DNA from: Nitrospira japonica
Lineage (GTDB): Bacteria > Nitrospirota > Thermodesulfovibrionia > Thermodesulfovibrionales > SM23-35
Assembly: GCA_020725385.1 (NCBI GenBank)
Contig: DYFC01000021.1
Location: 1-53,289, forward strand
Length of the DNA stretch: 53,289 nucleotides
Direction: 5' to 3'
Positions 45,962-53,289 of this stretch are shown piece after piece. How positions within the stretch are numbered: position 1 is the first letter of the stretch; every line of letters starts with the position of its first letter. A program made the position numbers and the translations under genes. The notes below the pieces were generated by a model. The model did not search any database, was not told the origin of the DNA, and saw only the letters and a program-made list of their open reading frames with translations.

Positions 45962-46423
45962 TTATAAGACCTCAAAAATGAACTCAATTTCAAGTGGAGA
46001 GTTAAGGGGAAGGACATTTACTCCAATTGCTGCTCTTGCATGTTTGCCTTTTTCACCAAAAATTTCATATAAGAGATCCGATGCGGCATTTAATACTTTT
46101 GGTTGTTCTGTAAAGTTATCAGAAGACGCCACAAAACCGGTCATTTTTATACACTTTTTAACATTATTAAGATTGCCTATATGTGATTTTAGGATTGAAA
46201 GAGCATTAATCACAGCTGTTTTTGCATCTTCCATCGCATCTTCTACGTTTACATCAGCACCAACTTTACCCTGTCTTAATAATTTACCCTTTTTAAAAGG
46301 TAACACCCCGCTTAGAAAAACAAGATTGCCCGTTCTTGTTAAAGGAATATATGAACCCAGTGGATTTGGTGCATCTGGAAGTTCGATTCCCAGGGCTTTT
46401 AATTTTTCTTCTGGAGAAATCAT
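45962..46423 (-). CDS. RidA family (YjgF/YER057c/UK114) protein
   Basis: 153 residues, with the N-terminal extension of the YjgF-like LeuC-adjacent group. [37 protein letters not shown] and [19 protein letters not shown] fit the family, in which the Arg of ARAAIGV binds the imine or enamine carboxylate. RidA hydrolyses reactive 2-aminoacrylate from PLP enzymes. It overlaps leuC by 4 bp, so it may protect branched-chain amino acid synthesis. Confidence 0.85.
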   Translation of the reverse strand: MISPEEKLKALGIELPDAPNPLGSYIPLTRTGNLVFLSGVLPFKKGKLLRQGKVGADVNVEDAMEDAKTAVINALSILKSHIGNLNNVKKCIKMTGFVASSDNFTEQPKVLNAASDLLYEIFGEKGKHARAAIGVNVLPLNSPLEIEFIFEVL

Positions 46424-47685
46424 AGTCCAATCTCTTCGGGTATCCCGATTCTTCCAAGAACCGCAGAGGCAGCAGCTACGGCAGGGTTTGATAGATATAC
46501 TTCGCTCTCAGGGTGCCCCATTCTCCCGACAAAATTTCTATTTGTTGTAGCAATTGCACGCTCACCTTTTGCAAGAATTCCCATATATCCTCCAAGACAC
46601 GGGCCACATGTTGGAGTAGAAACAACAGCTTCTGATTCAATAAAAATATCAAGCAGACCTTTTTTCATTGCTTTTTGATATATTTTCTGGGTTGCAGGAA
46701 TCACAATCATTCTTACATTAGGATTTACTTTTTTTCCTTTAATGACCATAGCTGCTTCAAGCAGATCTTCATACCTACCATTGGTACATGAACCTATAAC
46801 TACCTGATCAATTTTTATATTCGATAGTTCTGCCGCTGGTTTTGTATTTGATGGAAGATGAGGGCAGGCAACTGTCAGAGGTATTTTTGTACAATTATAT
46901 TCACGTATTTCTGAATACAGAGCTTTTTTGTCAGACTTATAATAAATAAATTCTCTTTTTGCACGATTTTTAACATAAGCCCTTGTAATTTTATCAGGGA
47001 CAATAATACCATTTTTTGCACCTGCTTCTATCGCCATATTGCACATGGTTAATCTTCCATGCATTGGCAAATTGTTTATAGTTTCACCTTCAAATTCCAT
47101 TGCTTTATAAAGTGCACCATCAACACCGATATCCCCTATTGTATGAAGAATTAAATCTTTCCCTCCAACCCATTTATTGGGTTTTCCATAATAAATAAAT
47201 TTCATTGATTCAGGAACCTTAAACCAGCACTCGCCTGTTGCCATTGCAGCAGCAACATCTGTAGAACCAACTCCTGTAGAAAAAGCACCGAGTGCTCCAT
47301 ATGTGCATGTATGGCTGTCAGCACCAATAATACAATCTCCGGGTAATACAAGTCCTTCTTCAGGAAGTAAAGCATGTTCTATTCCCATTCTTCCTACTTC
47401 AAAGTACAAACTCAGGTCATATTCTCTTGAGAATTCTCTAAGCAATTTGCATTGTTCAGCAGCTCTTATATCTTTCTGCGGTGCAAAATGATCCGGGATA
47501 AGAGCGATTCTATTTTTATCGAAAACTTCTTTGGCTCCTATTTTTTTGAATTCAGAAATTGCTATAGGAGCAGTTATATCGTTTGCGAGTATAAGATCAA
47601 CTTTTGCGTTTATCAATTCTCCAGGGATAACTTCTTTTTTGCCAGAATGTGTAGCAAGTATTTTTTCAGTAATAGTCATTGCCAT
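46420..47685 (-). CDS. leuC: 3-isopropylmalate dehydratase large subunit (LeuC/HacA type)
   Basis: 421 residues, the shorter archaeal-type large subunit. Iron-sulfur ligands lie in [13 protein letters not shown] and [36 protein letters not shown] is the substrate-binding block. It isomerises isopropylmalate in leucine synthesis; homoaconitate or methylthio-malate relatives look similar. leuD is not in the window, unusual since the small subunit normally follows. GGAGG lies 7 nt before the ATG. Confidence 0.88.
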   Translation of the reverse strand: MAMTITEKILATHSGKKEVIPGELINAKVDLILANDITAPIAISEFKKIGAKEVFDKNRIALIPDHFAPQKDIRAAEQCKLLREFSREYDLSLYFEVGRMGIEHALLPEEGLVLPGDCIIGADSHTCTYGALGAFSTGVGSTDVAAAMATGECWFKVPESMKFIYYGKPNKWVGGKDLILHTIGDIGVDGALYKAMEFEGETINNLPMHGRLTMCNMAIEAGAKNGIIVPDKITRAYVKNRAKREFIYYKSDKKALYSEIREYNCTKIPLTVACPHLPSNTKPAAELSNIKIDQVVIGSCTNGRYEDLLEAAMVIKGKKVNPNVRMIVIPATQKIYQKAMKKGLLDIFIESEAVVSTPTCGPCLGGYMGILAKGERAIATTNRNFVGRMGHPESEVYLSNPAVAAASAVLGRIGIPEEIGL

Positions 47686-47835
47686 ATAAAGCCTCCAATA
47701 TTATTTTGTTTGAATATTATAACTCTGAAAAAATTTTTTGTGTAATACAGTCTGAAAAATAAGTGTATTAAAATGTTTTTAAATTAAAAATATTTTATGT
47801 TATTATAATTAACACACTTGTAAGGAATTTATAAT

Positions 47836-49293
47836 ATGACTAAAAAAATAAACAAAATATTAATCGCCAACAGAGGAGTCACTGCAGTCAGGATTATGCA
47901 TACCTGCAGGGACAGGAAAATACCTACTACTGCTGTTTACAGTACACCTGATCGTCTTGCTCATCATGTTTTCATGGCTGATTTTGCAGTACATATTGGC
48001 GAAGCACCACCTGTTGAATCGTATCTTAATATGGAAAAAATGATTGCTGCTGCAATTCAGAGCAAGTCGGATGCTATCCATCCTGGTTGGGGTTTTCTTG
48101 CCGAAAATCATAAATTTGCACGTATGGTTATGGATGCAGGTTTGATCTGGATTGGACCCAGACCCGAAGTTATTGAAGCTCTTGGTGATAAAATTGAAGC
48201 TAAAAAGCTTGCCCAGAAAGCAAATGTACCAACAATACCGGGAATAATGGATGTAAATAGTATTGAGCAAATTAAAAAATGGATGAAAGAAGAAAAAATA
48301 GCTTTTCCTATAATGATCAAAGCAGTGGCAGGCGGTGGCGGCAAGGGTATGGTAAAGGTTGAGAGTAAAAATGACTTGCAGCATGCTTTTGCACAGGCTC
48401 GTTCTGAAGCTTTAAAATCATTTGGAGATGACAGGGTACTTGTAGAGAAATATATAGAACGTGGAAGGCATATAGAAGTTCAGGTTGTTGCTGATGAACA
48501 TGGAAATGTTGTCCATCTTTTTGAAAGAGAATGTACAATTCAAAGGAGAAACCAAAAAATAATTGAAGAAGCTCCCTCACCTTCAATTAATGAAGATCTT
48601 CGTAAAGAAATATGCTTTACAGCAACCCGTTTAATGAGAGAAATTGGCTATAATTCAGCAGGAACAGTTGAATTCATATTTGACTCAAATACAAATAAAT
48701 TTTATTTTCTTGAAGTCAATACAAGACTTCAGGTTGAGCATGGTATAACTGAATTAATTACAGGTGTTGACATAGTAGGCATAATGATAGATGTTGCAAT
48801 GGGTAAAAAACTTCCTTTTAAACAGTCGGATATTCATCCAAACAGGTGGGCTCTGGAAGTAAGATTGAATGCAGAAGATCCGAAAAATTTTAGCCCTTCG
48901 TTTGGAACCATAACAAGACTTCAGATACCTCAAGGACCGGGTGTAAGAATTGCTTCTGGTGTTTATGAAGGAGCTGACATACCTCCATATTATGATTCCT
49001 TGTTTATGTTACTTATTTCAGCAGGAGCTGACAGGCTTGACGCGATACGTGTTATGGATAGAGCACTAAGTAGAAATTTACGTGTAGAGGGCGTTAAAAC
49101 ACTTGCTCCATTACTTTTAAGCATAATAAGGCATCCATCTTTTATTGCCGGAGAATTTTCTACAAGATTTATTGAAGAACATATGGATGAGCTTATTTCT
49201 ATGTTCAAAGAAAAAGATAGTCAGGATGAAGTATTAAAAATAGCAAGATATGTAGCTGAAATATCAGCACTGGGACCGCAACCATGGATGTAA
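47836..49293 (+). CDS. Biotin carboxylase subunit (pyruvate or 2-oxoacid carboxylase, subunit A)
   Basis: 485 residues. ATP-grasp biotin carboxylase: ILIANRGVTAVRIMHTC (usually RGEIAVRI), HPGWGFLAEN, VAGGGGKGM and FLEVNTRLQVEHGITELITG (usually QVEHPVTE). The catalytic Glu, Asn and Arg of EVNTR are kept. It carboxylates the biotin of the partner subunit with ATP and bicarbonate. Several strictly conserved positions differ from AccC, so this is a separate clade. AAGGA precedes the ATG, and TATAAT lies at 47804. It overlaps the partner gene by 10 bp. Confidence 0.86.
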   Translation: MTKKINKILIANRGVTAVRIMHTCRDRKIPTTAVYSTPDRLAHHVFMADFAVHIGEAPPVESYLNMEKMIAAAIQSKSDAIHPGWGFLAENHKFARMVMDAGLIWIGPRPEVIEALGDKIEAKKLAQKANVPTIPGIMDVNSIEQIKKWMKEEKIAFPIMIKAVAGGGGKGMVKVESKNDLQHAFAQARSEALKSFGDDRVLVEKYIERGRHIEVQVVADEHGNVVHLFERECTIQRRNQKIIEEAPSPSINEDLRKEICFTATRLMREIGYNSAGTVEFIFDSNTNKFYFLEVNTRLQVEHGITELITGVDIVGIMIDVAMGKKLPFKQSDIHPNRWALEVRLNAEDPKNFSPSFGTITRLQIPQGPGVRIASGVYEGADIPPYYDSLFMLLISAGADRLDAIRVMDRALSRNLRVEGVKTLAPLLLSIIRHPSFIAGEFSTRFIEEHMDELISMFKEKDSQDEVLKIARYVAEISALGPQPWM

Positions 49294-51320
49294 ATTCAAA
49301 AGTAAAAGATTATATTTTTGTTAAACCAGGAATGTCTCCAAAAGATATTGTAAAAGCAGTTCGCAATCTTCAAGGTGTTTGTTTTACCTCTGTTGGAATG
49401 CGTGATGCGGGTCAATCTGATTTTAAAAACCGCCATCGTATTTACGACCTTGCAACTCTTGCTCCTTTTTACAACAGGATGGGACTCTTTAGCGCAGAGT
49501 GTCATGGTGGAGCACGCTGGCATGTTGGTGTAATGAATAGGCGCGAAAGCCCGTTTGAAGAGATAGAAATTCTCAGACAGCAGATGCCAAATGTTCTTCT
49601 TCAAACATTAATCAGGGAGACTAATTTATTTGGTTATAGACCCTATCCTAAAAATGTTATTGAGTATGTTGTATCAAGGGTTGACATAGATGTATGGAGA
49701 TGTTTTTCCTTTATAAATGACGTAAGAAATATGCGCGCAGTTGCTGAAGTTGTTATGAAGAGAGGAAAACTTTTTGAGCCTGCTATATCATTTACCCATG
49801 CTGACTGGACTACTAATGAATATTATCTTAGTGTTGTACGAGATGTAATAGACCTTTGCGGTGGTACTGAAGAAATAATTTTCTGCGTTAAGGACATGGC
49901 AGGAGTTGGAAGCATCAAAAGAATAAGTAGTTTGATTGATGCTATAAAACAAAAATATCCTGATCTTGTAATTCAATATCATAGACATATAACCGATGGT
50001 CTTGCAATGCCTGCACTTTATGCTGCTGCTCAGGCTGGAGCAAAAATATTTGATGTTGAAGAAGATTCATTGGTTAGATTCTATGGACATTCGCCTATAC
50101 TTGCTGTTCAGGCTTATTTTGAAGAAATGGGAATACCTGTAAATCTTGACAGAAAAGAAGCGGAATCAGCAGTACAAAAAGTTCGCGAATGGATAAATTA
50201 TTATGATTGGGCGGAATCGCCTTTTAAAGGATTTGATCATACTGTAACATACCATAAAATGCCGGGCGGTGCTTTCCCGAGTTCTTTTGAACAGGCAGAA
50301 AAAGGCGGATTTCTTCATTACATGCCTGCTATTTTAAAGGTCATGTCTCTCTACAACAAAATTATCCACTATTTTGATGTAACTCCTGGTTCACAGATTA
50401 CATGGGTTACCTGTAGCGGAATAGTTAATAAATATGCAAAAGCAAAAGGAGACGCAGGCGTAAGGCATTTAATAGAACTTCTTACAAAATTTGTTGATGA
50501 GAAAAATCTTAATATTGATTTGATGAATGAAAATGAAAAAGAAGAACTTCTTACACTTTTTAGAAATGCGCCGGGAGATTTTCGGAATCTTATTCTGGGA
50601 CACTATGGCAAACTACCTATGGGGTGGCCTCCTGACTGGGTTTATCAAAGCACATTTGGAGAAGAATGGGAAACAAAGATAAAAGAAAGAATGGAACTTT
50701 CTCCACTTGAGTCAATTCCCGATGATGATCTTGATAAGTTAAGACAGGAATTATCCGAAAGTATTGGAAGAGAACCTACAGAAGAAGAATTTATTCTTTA
50801 TCTGATGCATCCTAAAGATGCGATTTCAATGATTGAATTCAGGGAAAAATATGGTGAAGCACCATTGGTTTTGCCTACAGATGTCTGGAGACATGGATTG
50901 AAAAATTCCGGTGATAAAGTGGATTTCGAGTTATGGGGTAAGCCATATTCCATAGAACTCGTTTCCATAGGTTCAGAGCATGAAGGTATAGTCCATGTTG
51001 TAATGAGGGTAAACAATAAAACAAGAGTATATACAGTAGAAACACCACGCGCCAAAAAAGTTGAGATAAGAATGGCAAAGAGTGCAAATGAAATTGGAGC
51101 TCCGATAAACGGAAATATCTGGAGAATAGGCAATCCTGAAAGAGGCTCGCTAAAGGTCGGAGATATAGTCCACAAAGGTGAAGAAATTGCTAACCTTGAA
51201 GCAATGAAAATGGAAAATGTAATAGTTGCTCCATTTGACGCACAGATAGTTGAAATTTGTGTAAAACTAAATAGCTTTGTTGTTGAAAACCAATTACTCT
51301 TTGTCCTCGAAAAACAGTAA
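49284..51320 (+). CDS. Biotin-containing carboxyltransferase subunit (subunit B, OadA/PycB-like)
   Basis: 678 residues. A HMGL-like TIM-barrel carboxyltransferase (about 30-330), a linker domain (about 330-590) and a C-terminal biotinyl domain with ANLEAMKMEN (Lys642). The metal set is kept: Asp in GMRDAGQS, Lys in CVKDMAGVG, His-x-His in YHRHITDG. However RDAHQS has become RDAGQS, and the usual VFDSLN and HTHDTSG strings are changed. It transfers CO2 from biotin to an acceptor such as pyruvate or 2-oxoglutarate; the changes make the acceptor uncertain. It overlaps subunit A by 10 bp. Confidence 0.82.
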   Translation: MDVNSKVKDYIFVKPGMSPKDIVKAVRNLQGVCFTSVGMRDAGQSDFKNRHRIYDLATLAPFYNRMGLFSAECHGGARWHVGVMNRRESPFEEIEILRQQMPNVLLQTLIRETNLFGYRPYPKNVIEYVVSRVDIDVWRCFSFINDVRNMRAVAEVVMKRGKLFEPAISFTHADWTTNEYYLSVVRDVIDLCGGTEEIIFCVKDMAGVGSIKRISSLIDAIKQKYPDLVIQYHRHITDGLAMPALYAAAQAGAKIFDVEEDSLVRFYGHSPILAVQAYFEEMGIPVNLDRKEAESAVQKVREWINYYDWAESPFKGFDHTVTYHKMPGGAFPSSFEQAEKGGFLHYMPAILKVMSLYNKIIHYFDVTPGSQITWVTCSGIVNKYAKAKGDAGVRHLIELLTKFVDEKNLNIDLMNENEKEELLTLFRNAPGDFRNLILGHYGKLPMGWPPDWVYQSTFGEEWETKIKERMELSPLESIPDDDLDKLRQELSESIGREPTEEEFILYLMHPKDAISMIEFREKYGEAPLVLPTDVWRHGLKNSGDKVDFELWGKPYSIELVSIGSEHEGIVHVVMRVNNKTRVYTVETPRAKKVEIRMAKSANEIGAPINGNIWRIGNPERGSLKVGDIVHKGEEIANLEAMKMENVIVAPFDAQIVEICVKLNSFVVENQLLFVLEKQ

Positions 51321-51360
51321 TTCCTTAAATTTTGTAGAAATAAAATATCTATTAGATTAA

Positions 51361-51420
51361 ATTAACCCAGAAAATACACACATTTTATTCAGTAACTTTT
51401 TGTGAGAAGAACATTTATTT
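51361..51420. repeat. Interspersed repeat copy (downstream of the carboxylase genes)
   Basis: TTAACCCAGAAAATACACAC opens the copy, and 51386-51420 (TATTCAGTAACTTTTTGTGA then GAAGAACATTTATTT) matches 38816-38850. It fills most of the 122-bp gap between the carboxyltransferase gene and the convergent TlpA-like gene. Confidence 0.5.
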
Positions 51421-51442
51421 ATTTGTATATAATGGTTTTATA

Positions 51443-52015
51443 CTAAAGTTGGGATTTTAATAATTTTCTTATTTCTTTAAGTATTTCATCAGGTTTCTTA
51501 TTAAAATCTATAATTGAAAGAACCTTACAATGTTCCCTTTTTTTATCTATAATTATAATTAATGGTGTTCGTGTTTCATGAAATGCTTTATGTAATTTAA
51601 ATGAAGGATCCGGTATAAGAGGGATAGGTATTTTATAATAATTTTTAAAATATGAAATCTCCTTTAAGTTGTTTCCAGCACCAATGCCTATCATCTTTAC
51701 TTTTTTACAAAGAACAGGATCAGCTTGAATCAATTTATAAAGCGCTACGAATTCATTGGCACGGCTCTGGCAAACCGGGCAATAAATGCTGAAAACCTCT
51801 ATTAATACAAAATCAGCTTTTATATTTTTTAGAGAACATCTGCTATTGTCAGTGAATCCAAGATAATCAAGTTCATCTTTAATAAACTGGGTATCGAATT
51901 TGATTTCAGGGATTGAGTCACCTGCTTTTAATATTTTTTCATTCCCTGCGATACAAGGCGTATATACACAAATAAAAAGAAGATATATAAAAATTATTAA
52001 AAATTTACGATTCAC
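51443..52015 (-). CDS. Exported thioredoxin/TlpA-like thiol-redox protein
   Basis: 190 residues from a GTG start that overlaps the MauE-like stop by 11 bp. An N-terminal signal peptide (KFLIIFIYLLFICVYTPCIAG) is followed by a peroxiredoxin/TlpA-like domain: GDSIPEIKFD, EVFSIYCPVCQSR (active CPVC at about residue 93), a cis-Pro segment ETRTPLIIIIDKK. It would handle disulfides or persulfides in the periplasm. A TTG at 52072 would extend it inside the upstream gene and is less likely because the signal peptide would then be buried. Confidence 0.75.
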   Translation of the reverse strand: MNRKFLIIFIYLLFICVYTPCIAGNEKILKAGDSIPEIKFDTQFIKDELDYLGFTDNSRCSLKNIKADFVLIEVFSIYCPVCQSRANEFVALYKLIQADPVLCKKVKMIGIGAGNNLKEISYFKNYYKIPIPLIPDPSFKLHKAFHETRTPLIIIIDKKREHCKVLSIIDFNKKPDEILKEIRKLLKSQL

Positions 52016-52511
52016 TTTTTTGGCCCGAGGAACTGATATTAAAGAACCTATGGCTGAACCGCCTTCTTTCAAGATAAATTAATAAAAGACATAAAAGAGC
52101 ACAGAATAAATTAAAAAAAACATGAATATGGTTTATACCTGTAAATAAGATTTCATTACCAAAACAACCACAATCAAAATTAACATTGCGTTTTATATTG
52201 ATTTCTATTGCGATTATAAACGAAATAAGAAGACAAAATTGTATAAAAGCACATGATCTCACAAATAAACCTGTGCAGAGGAAAATCCCGCTTATAAATT
52301 CAATCCAAGGAAGGATTAAAGCAAATAAATTAACTATTTTAAAATCAATTAATTCATATCTTGAAATATTGATTCTAAAATCATCAATATTGATTATTTT
52401 ATCGAAACTTGCATATATAAAAAGAAACCCGAGAAAACATCTCAATAAAAGTATTATTTTCCCCCTATGAAATTTTATTTTTCGACAATAATCAAACATT
52501 TCAAACCACAT
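52005..52511 (-). CDS. MauE/DoxX-like membrane protein
   Basis: 168 residues with four membrane helices (about 20-40, 58-82, 85-102, 125-145). The loop motif FDCGCFGNE is typical of MauE, a four-helix protein that helps disulfide formation or electron transfer to periplasmic thiol proteins. It lies between a rhodanese-like gene (9 bp upstream) and a TlpA-like gene (11-bp overlap), a common MauE neighbourhood. It may relay electrons between quinone and the TlpA-like protein. Confidence 0.72.
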   Translation of the reverse strand: MWFEMFDYCRKIKFHRGKIILLLRCFLGFLFIYASFDKIINIDDFRINISRYELIDFKIVNLFALILPWIEFISGIFLCTGLFVRSCAFIQFCLLISFIIAIEINIKRNVNFDCGCFGNEILFTGINHIHVFFNLFCALLCLLLIYLERRRFSHRFFNISSSGQKSES

Positions 52512-52520
52512 TAAAAATAT

Positions 52521-52946
52521 CTATGAAACAATCACAATAGTAATATTATTGAAACCTTTTAAGAAAAGATTATGTGCAAGCTCAAGATCATAAGCGCGAC
52601 TTAATGTTCTACCATAGATAAATATTCTGGAATCCTTGGATGCATTTGCAAGATATAACCCATAGAAAAAATCAAATTCTTCAACAGGAAAATTGAATGA
52701 ATTGACAGGTCTATCCTCTAAAAACATTTCGTGTGGTCTTGCATCAAAAACAAAACAATCATAAGAATCGCATCTAAAACCTTCAATTTCTTTTAAGCTT
52801 ATGCTTTTATATAAGTCTGCATGCAGATAACTTGGTATTAACTGAATTTTATTAGTTCTAAATAAATTTATAATAAAAGACAAAACAACACTGATAAATA
52901 TTACCAGTAAAATATCGCATAGCAGTATTTTTGTCTTCTTTAGCAT
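52521..52946 (-). CDS. Membrane-anchored rhodanese-fold protein without catalytic Cys
   Basis: 141 residues: an N-terminal membrane helix (about 8-28) and a single rhodanese-like domain with CFVFDARPHEMFLEDRPVNS (signature DARP..., normally followed by GHIPGA). The active-site loop reads IYGRTLSRAYDLEL with no Cys, so it cannot carry a persulfide and probably binds a partner. First gene of the MauE/TlpA-like unit. The start ATG at 52946 has no clear ribosome-binding site. Confidence 0.7.
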   Translation of the reverse strand: MLKKTKILLCDILLVIFISVVLSFIINLFRTNKIQLIPSYLHADLYKSISLKEIEGFRCDSYDCFVFDARPHEMFLEDRPVNSFNFPVEEFDFFYGLYLANASKDSRIFIYGRTLSRAYDLELAHNLFLKGFNNITIVIVS

Positions 52947-53127
52947 ATAATAAGAAATTGAATAAGCATATTTGCAATAATATAACCTAAAGTCTCATTT
53001 ATAATCAAGCTTTTGCTAATTTAAAATTATTAAATAAACAATATATTTGGAGTTTTTCTACCATCTTGCTCCATTGTAAAGATTGATTATAAATTCATAA
53101 TCACAGGAGCTTATTGGAAGTTTTTTG

Positions 53128-53184
53128 TTAACCCGAAAAATGCATTTGAAGTAATGCAGATGTTGCGAAAAAATTTATTTTTCG
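53128..53184. repeat. Interspersed repeat copy (right end of window)
   Basis: TTAACCCGAAAAATGCATTT at the start equals the end of the 44729-44902 element for 14 bases, and 53152-53184 (TAATGCAGATGTTGCGAAAA, then AATTTATTTTT) matches 34698-34728. It thus links the two kinds of partial copies in one stretch. Confidence 0.5.
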
Positions 53185-53216
53185 ATACCTTAGTGTACGT
53201 TTAAAGATGATTTGCC

Positions 53217-53289
53217 ATGAACTTTTTTATGTATAACCAAAAAATATCTTTTGATATAAAAATCATCGAGTTAAATAAATTTTTGAGCA
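53217..53289 (+). CDS. Possible start of a gene cut by the window edge
   Basis: From ATG at 53217 the frame MNFFMYNQKISFDIKIIELN... stays open for 24 codons to the last base. There is no good ribosome-binding site. In AT-rich DNA a frame of this length can occur by chance; it is listed only because it reaches the end. Confidence 0.2.
   Translation, partial: MNFFMYNQKISFDIKIIELNKFLS

Larger units (their letters stand above)
52947..53289. other. Right-end region with repeat copy and possible cut-off gene
   Basis: 343 bp with no complete gene. It contains the repeat copy at 53128-53184 and an open frame running off the end from 53217. The left part (52947-53100) is AT-rich and presumably holds the promoter of the rhodanese-MauE-TlpA unit, but no clear boxes could be assigned. 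Confidence 0.5.

Noticed and set aside
1-53289. CRISPR arrays, rRNA genes, phage modules, complete insertion sequences
   Set aside because: No evenly spaced direct repeats, rRNA-like segments, transposase or capsid genes were found.

Overview
The window reads as chromosome of a low-GC, Gram-negative, probably anaerobic bacterium. Evidence for a Gram-negative envelope: an outer-membrane barrel protein, an RlpA-type lipoprotein and periplasmic rhodaneses. Gene content (MglA-type GTPase, HslUV, GH57/GlgB glycogen genes, selenium genes, a split biotin carboxylase) and the style of the proteins fit Nitrospirota (Thermodesulfovibrio-like) or a deep deltaproteobacterial relative. That placement is an inference; there is no rRNA here to settle it.

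Layout. 1-2.1 kb: the tail of an integron gene-cassette array (toxin-antitoxin, small monooxygenase-like protein, methyltransferase), each cassette closed by an attC-like site; the integrase is outside the window. 2.2-10.5 kb: an outer-membrane protein, three glycosyltransferases and two exported multi-domain rhodaneses, packed with overlapping starts and ends. 10.5-15.6 kb: secA, a GAF-GGDEF protein and an MglA-like GTPase on the minus strand. 15.8-18.3 kb: the tRNA methylthiotransferases miaB and mtaB. 18.3-19.05 kb: 739 bp of gene-free, very AT-rich DNA. 19.05-23.15 kb: a selenium locus. 23.3-32.3 kb: a DksA/TraR-type protein, gcvH-lpd, a large unknown, ftsB, GH57, dtd and glgB. 32.3-38.7 kb: HAD phosphatase, kinase-like protein, rlpA, hslVU, xerC and purC. 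38.8-44.7 kb: zinc-ribbon protein, tRNA(CAU) and an extended macromolecular-synthesis operon rpsU-yqeY-nif3-dnaG-rpoD. 44.9-51.3 kb: a degenerate sigma54-activator-like regulator, ridA-leuC and a two-subunit biotin carboxylase. 51.4-53 kb: a membrane/periplasmic thiol-redox trio.

The most striking object is the RNA gene at 23004-23099 (minus), directly upstream of selB. It has the body of a selenocysteine tRNA (8-bp acceptor stem, 5-bp T stem, 6-bp D stem, long variable arm) but carries a cysteine anticodon (GCA) and the cysteine discriminator base U73, with an encoded CCA. It has a good promoter (TTGATA-N18-TATAAT) and appears co-transcribed with selB. Converging on it are a DUF3343 protein, YedF and a cysteine-desulfurase-family protein, which are markers of selenium metabolism. 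This suggests either selenocysteine-machinery delivery at Cys codons or a specialised Cys-tRNA working with SelB.

A second genome-wide signal: several first genes of transcription units (vapC-like, secA, miaB, ftsB, rlpA) have a sigma70 -10 box ending exactly 6-7 nt before the ATG and no Shine-Dalgarno, so they look leaderless, while internal genes have clear ribosome-binding sites. A degenerate interspersed repeat family sits in five intergenic gaps of the right-hand third. No CRISPR array, phage or complete insertion sequence was seen.
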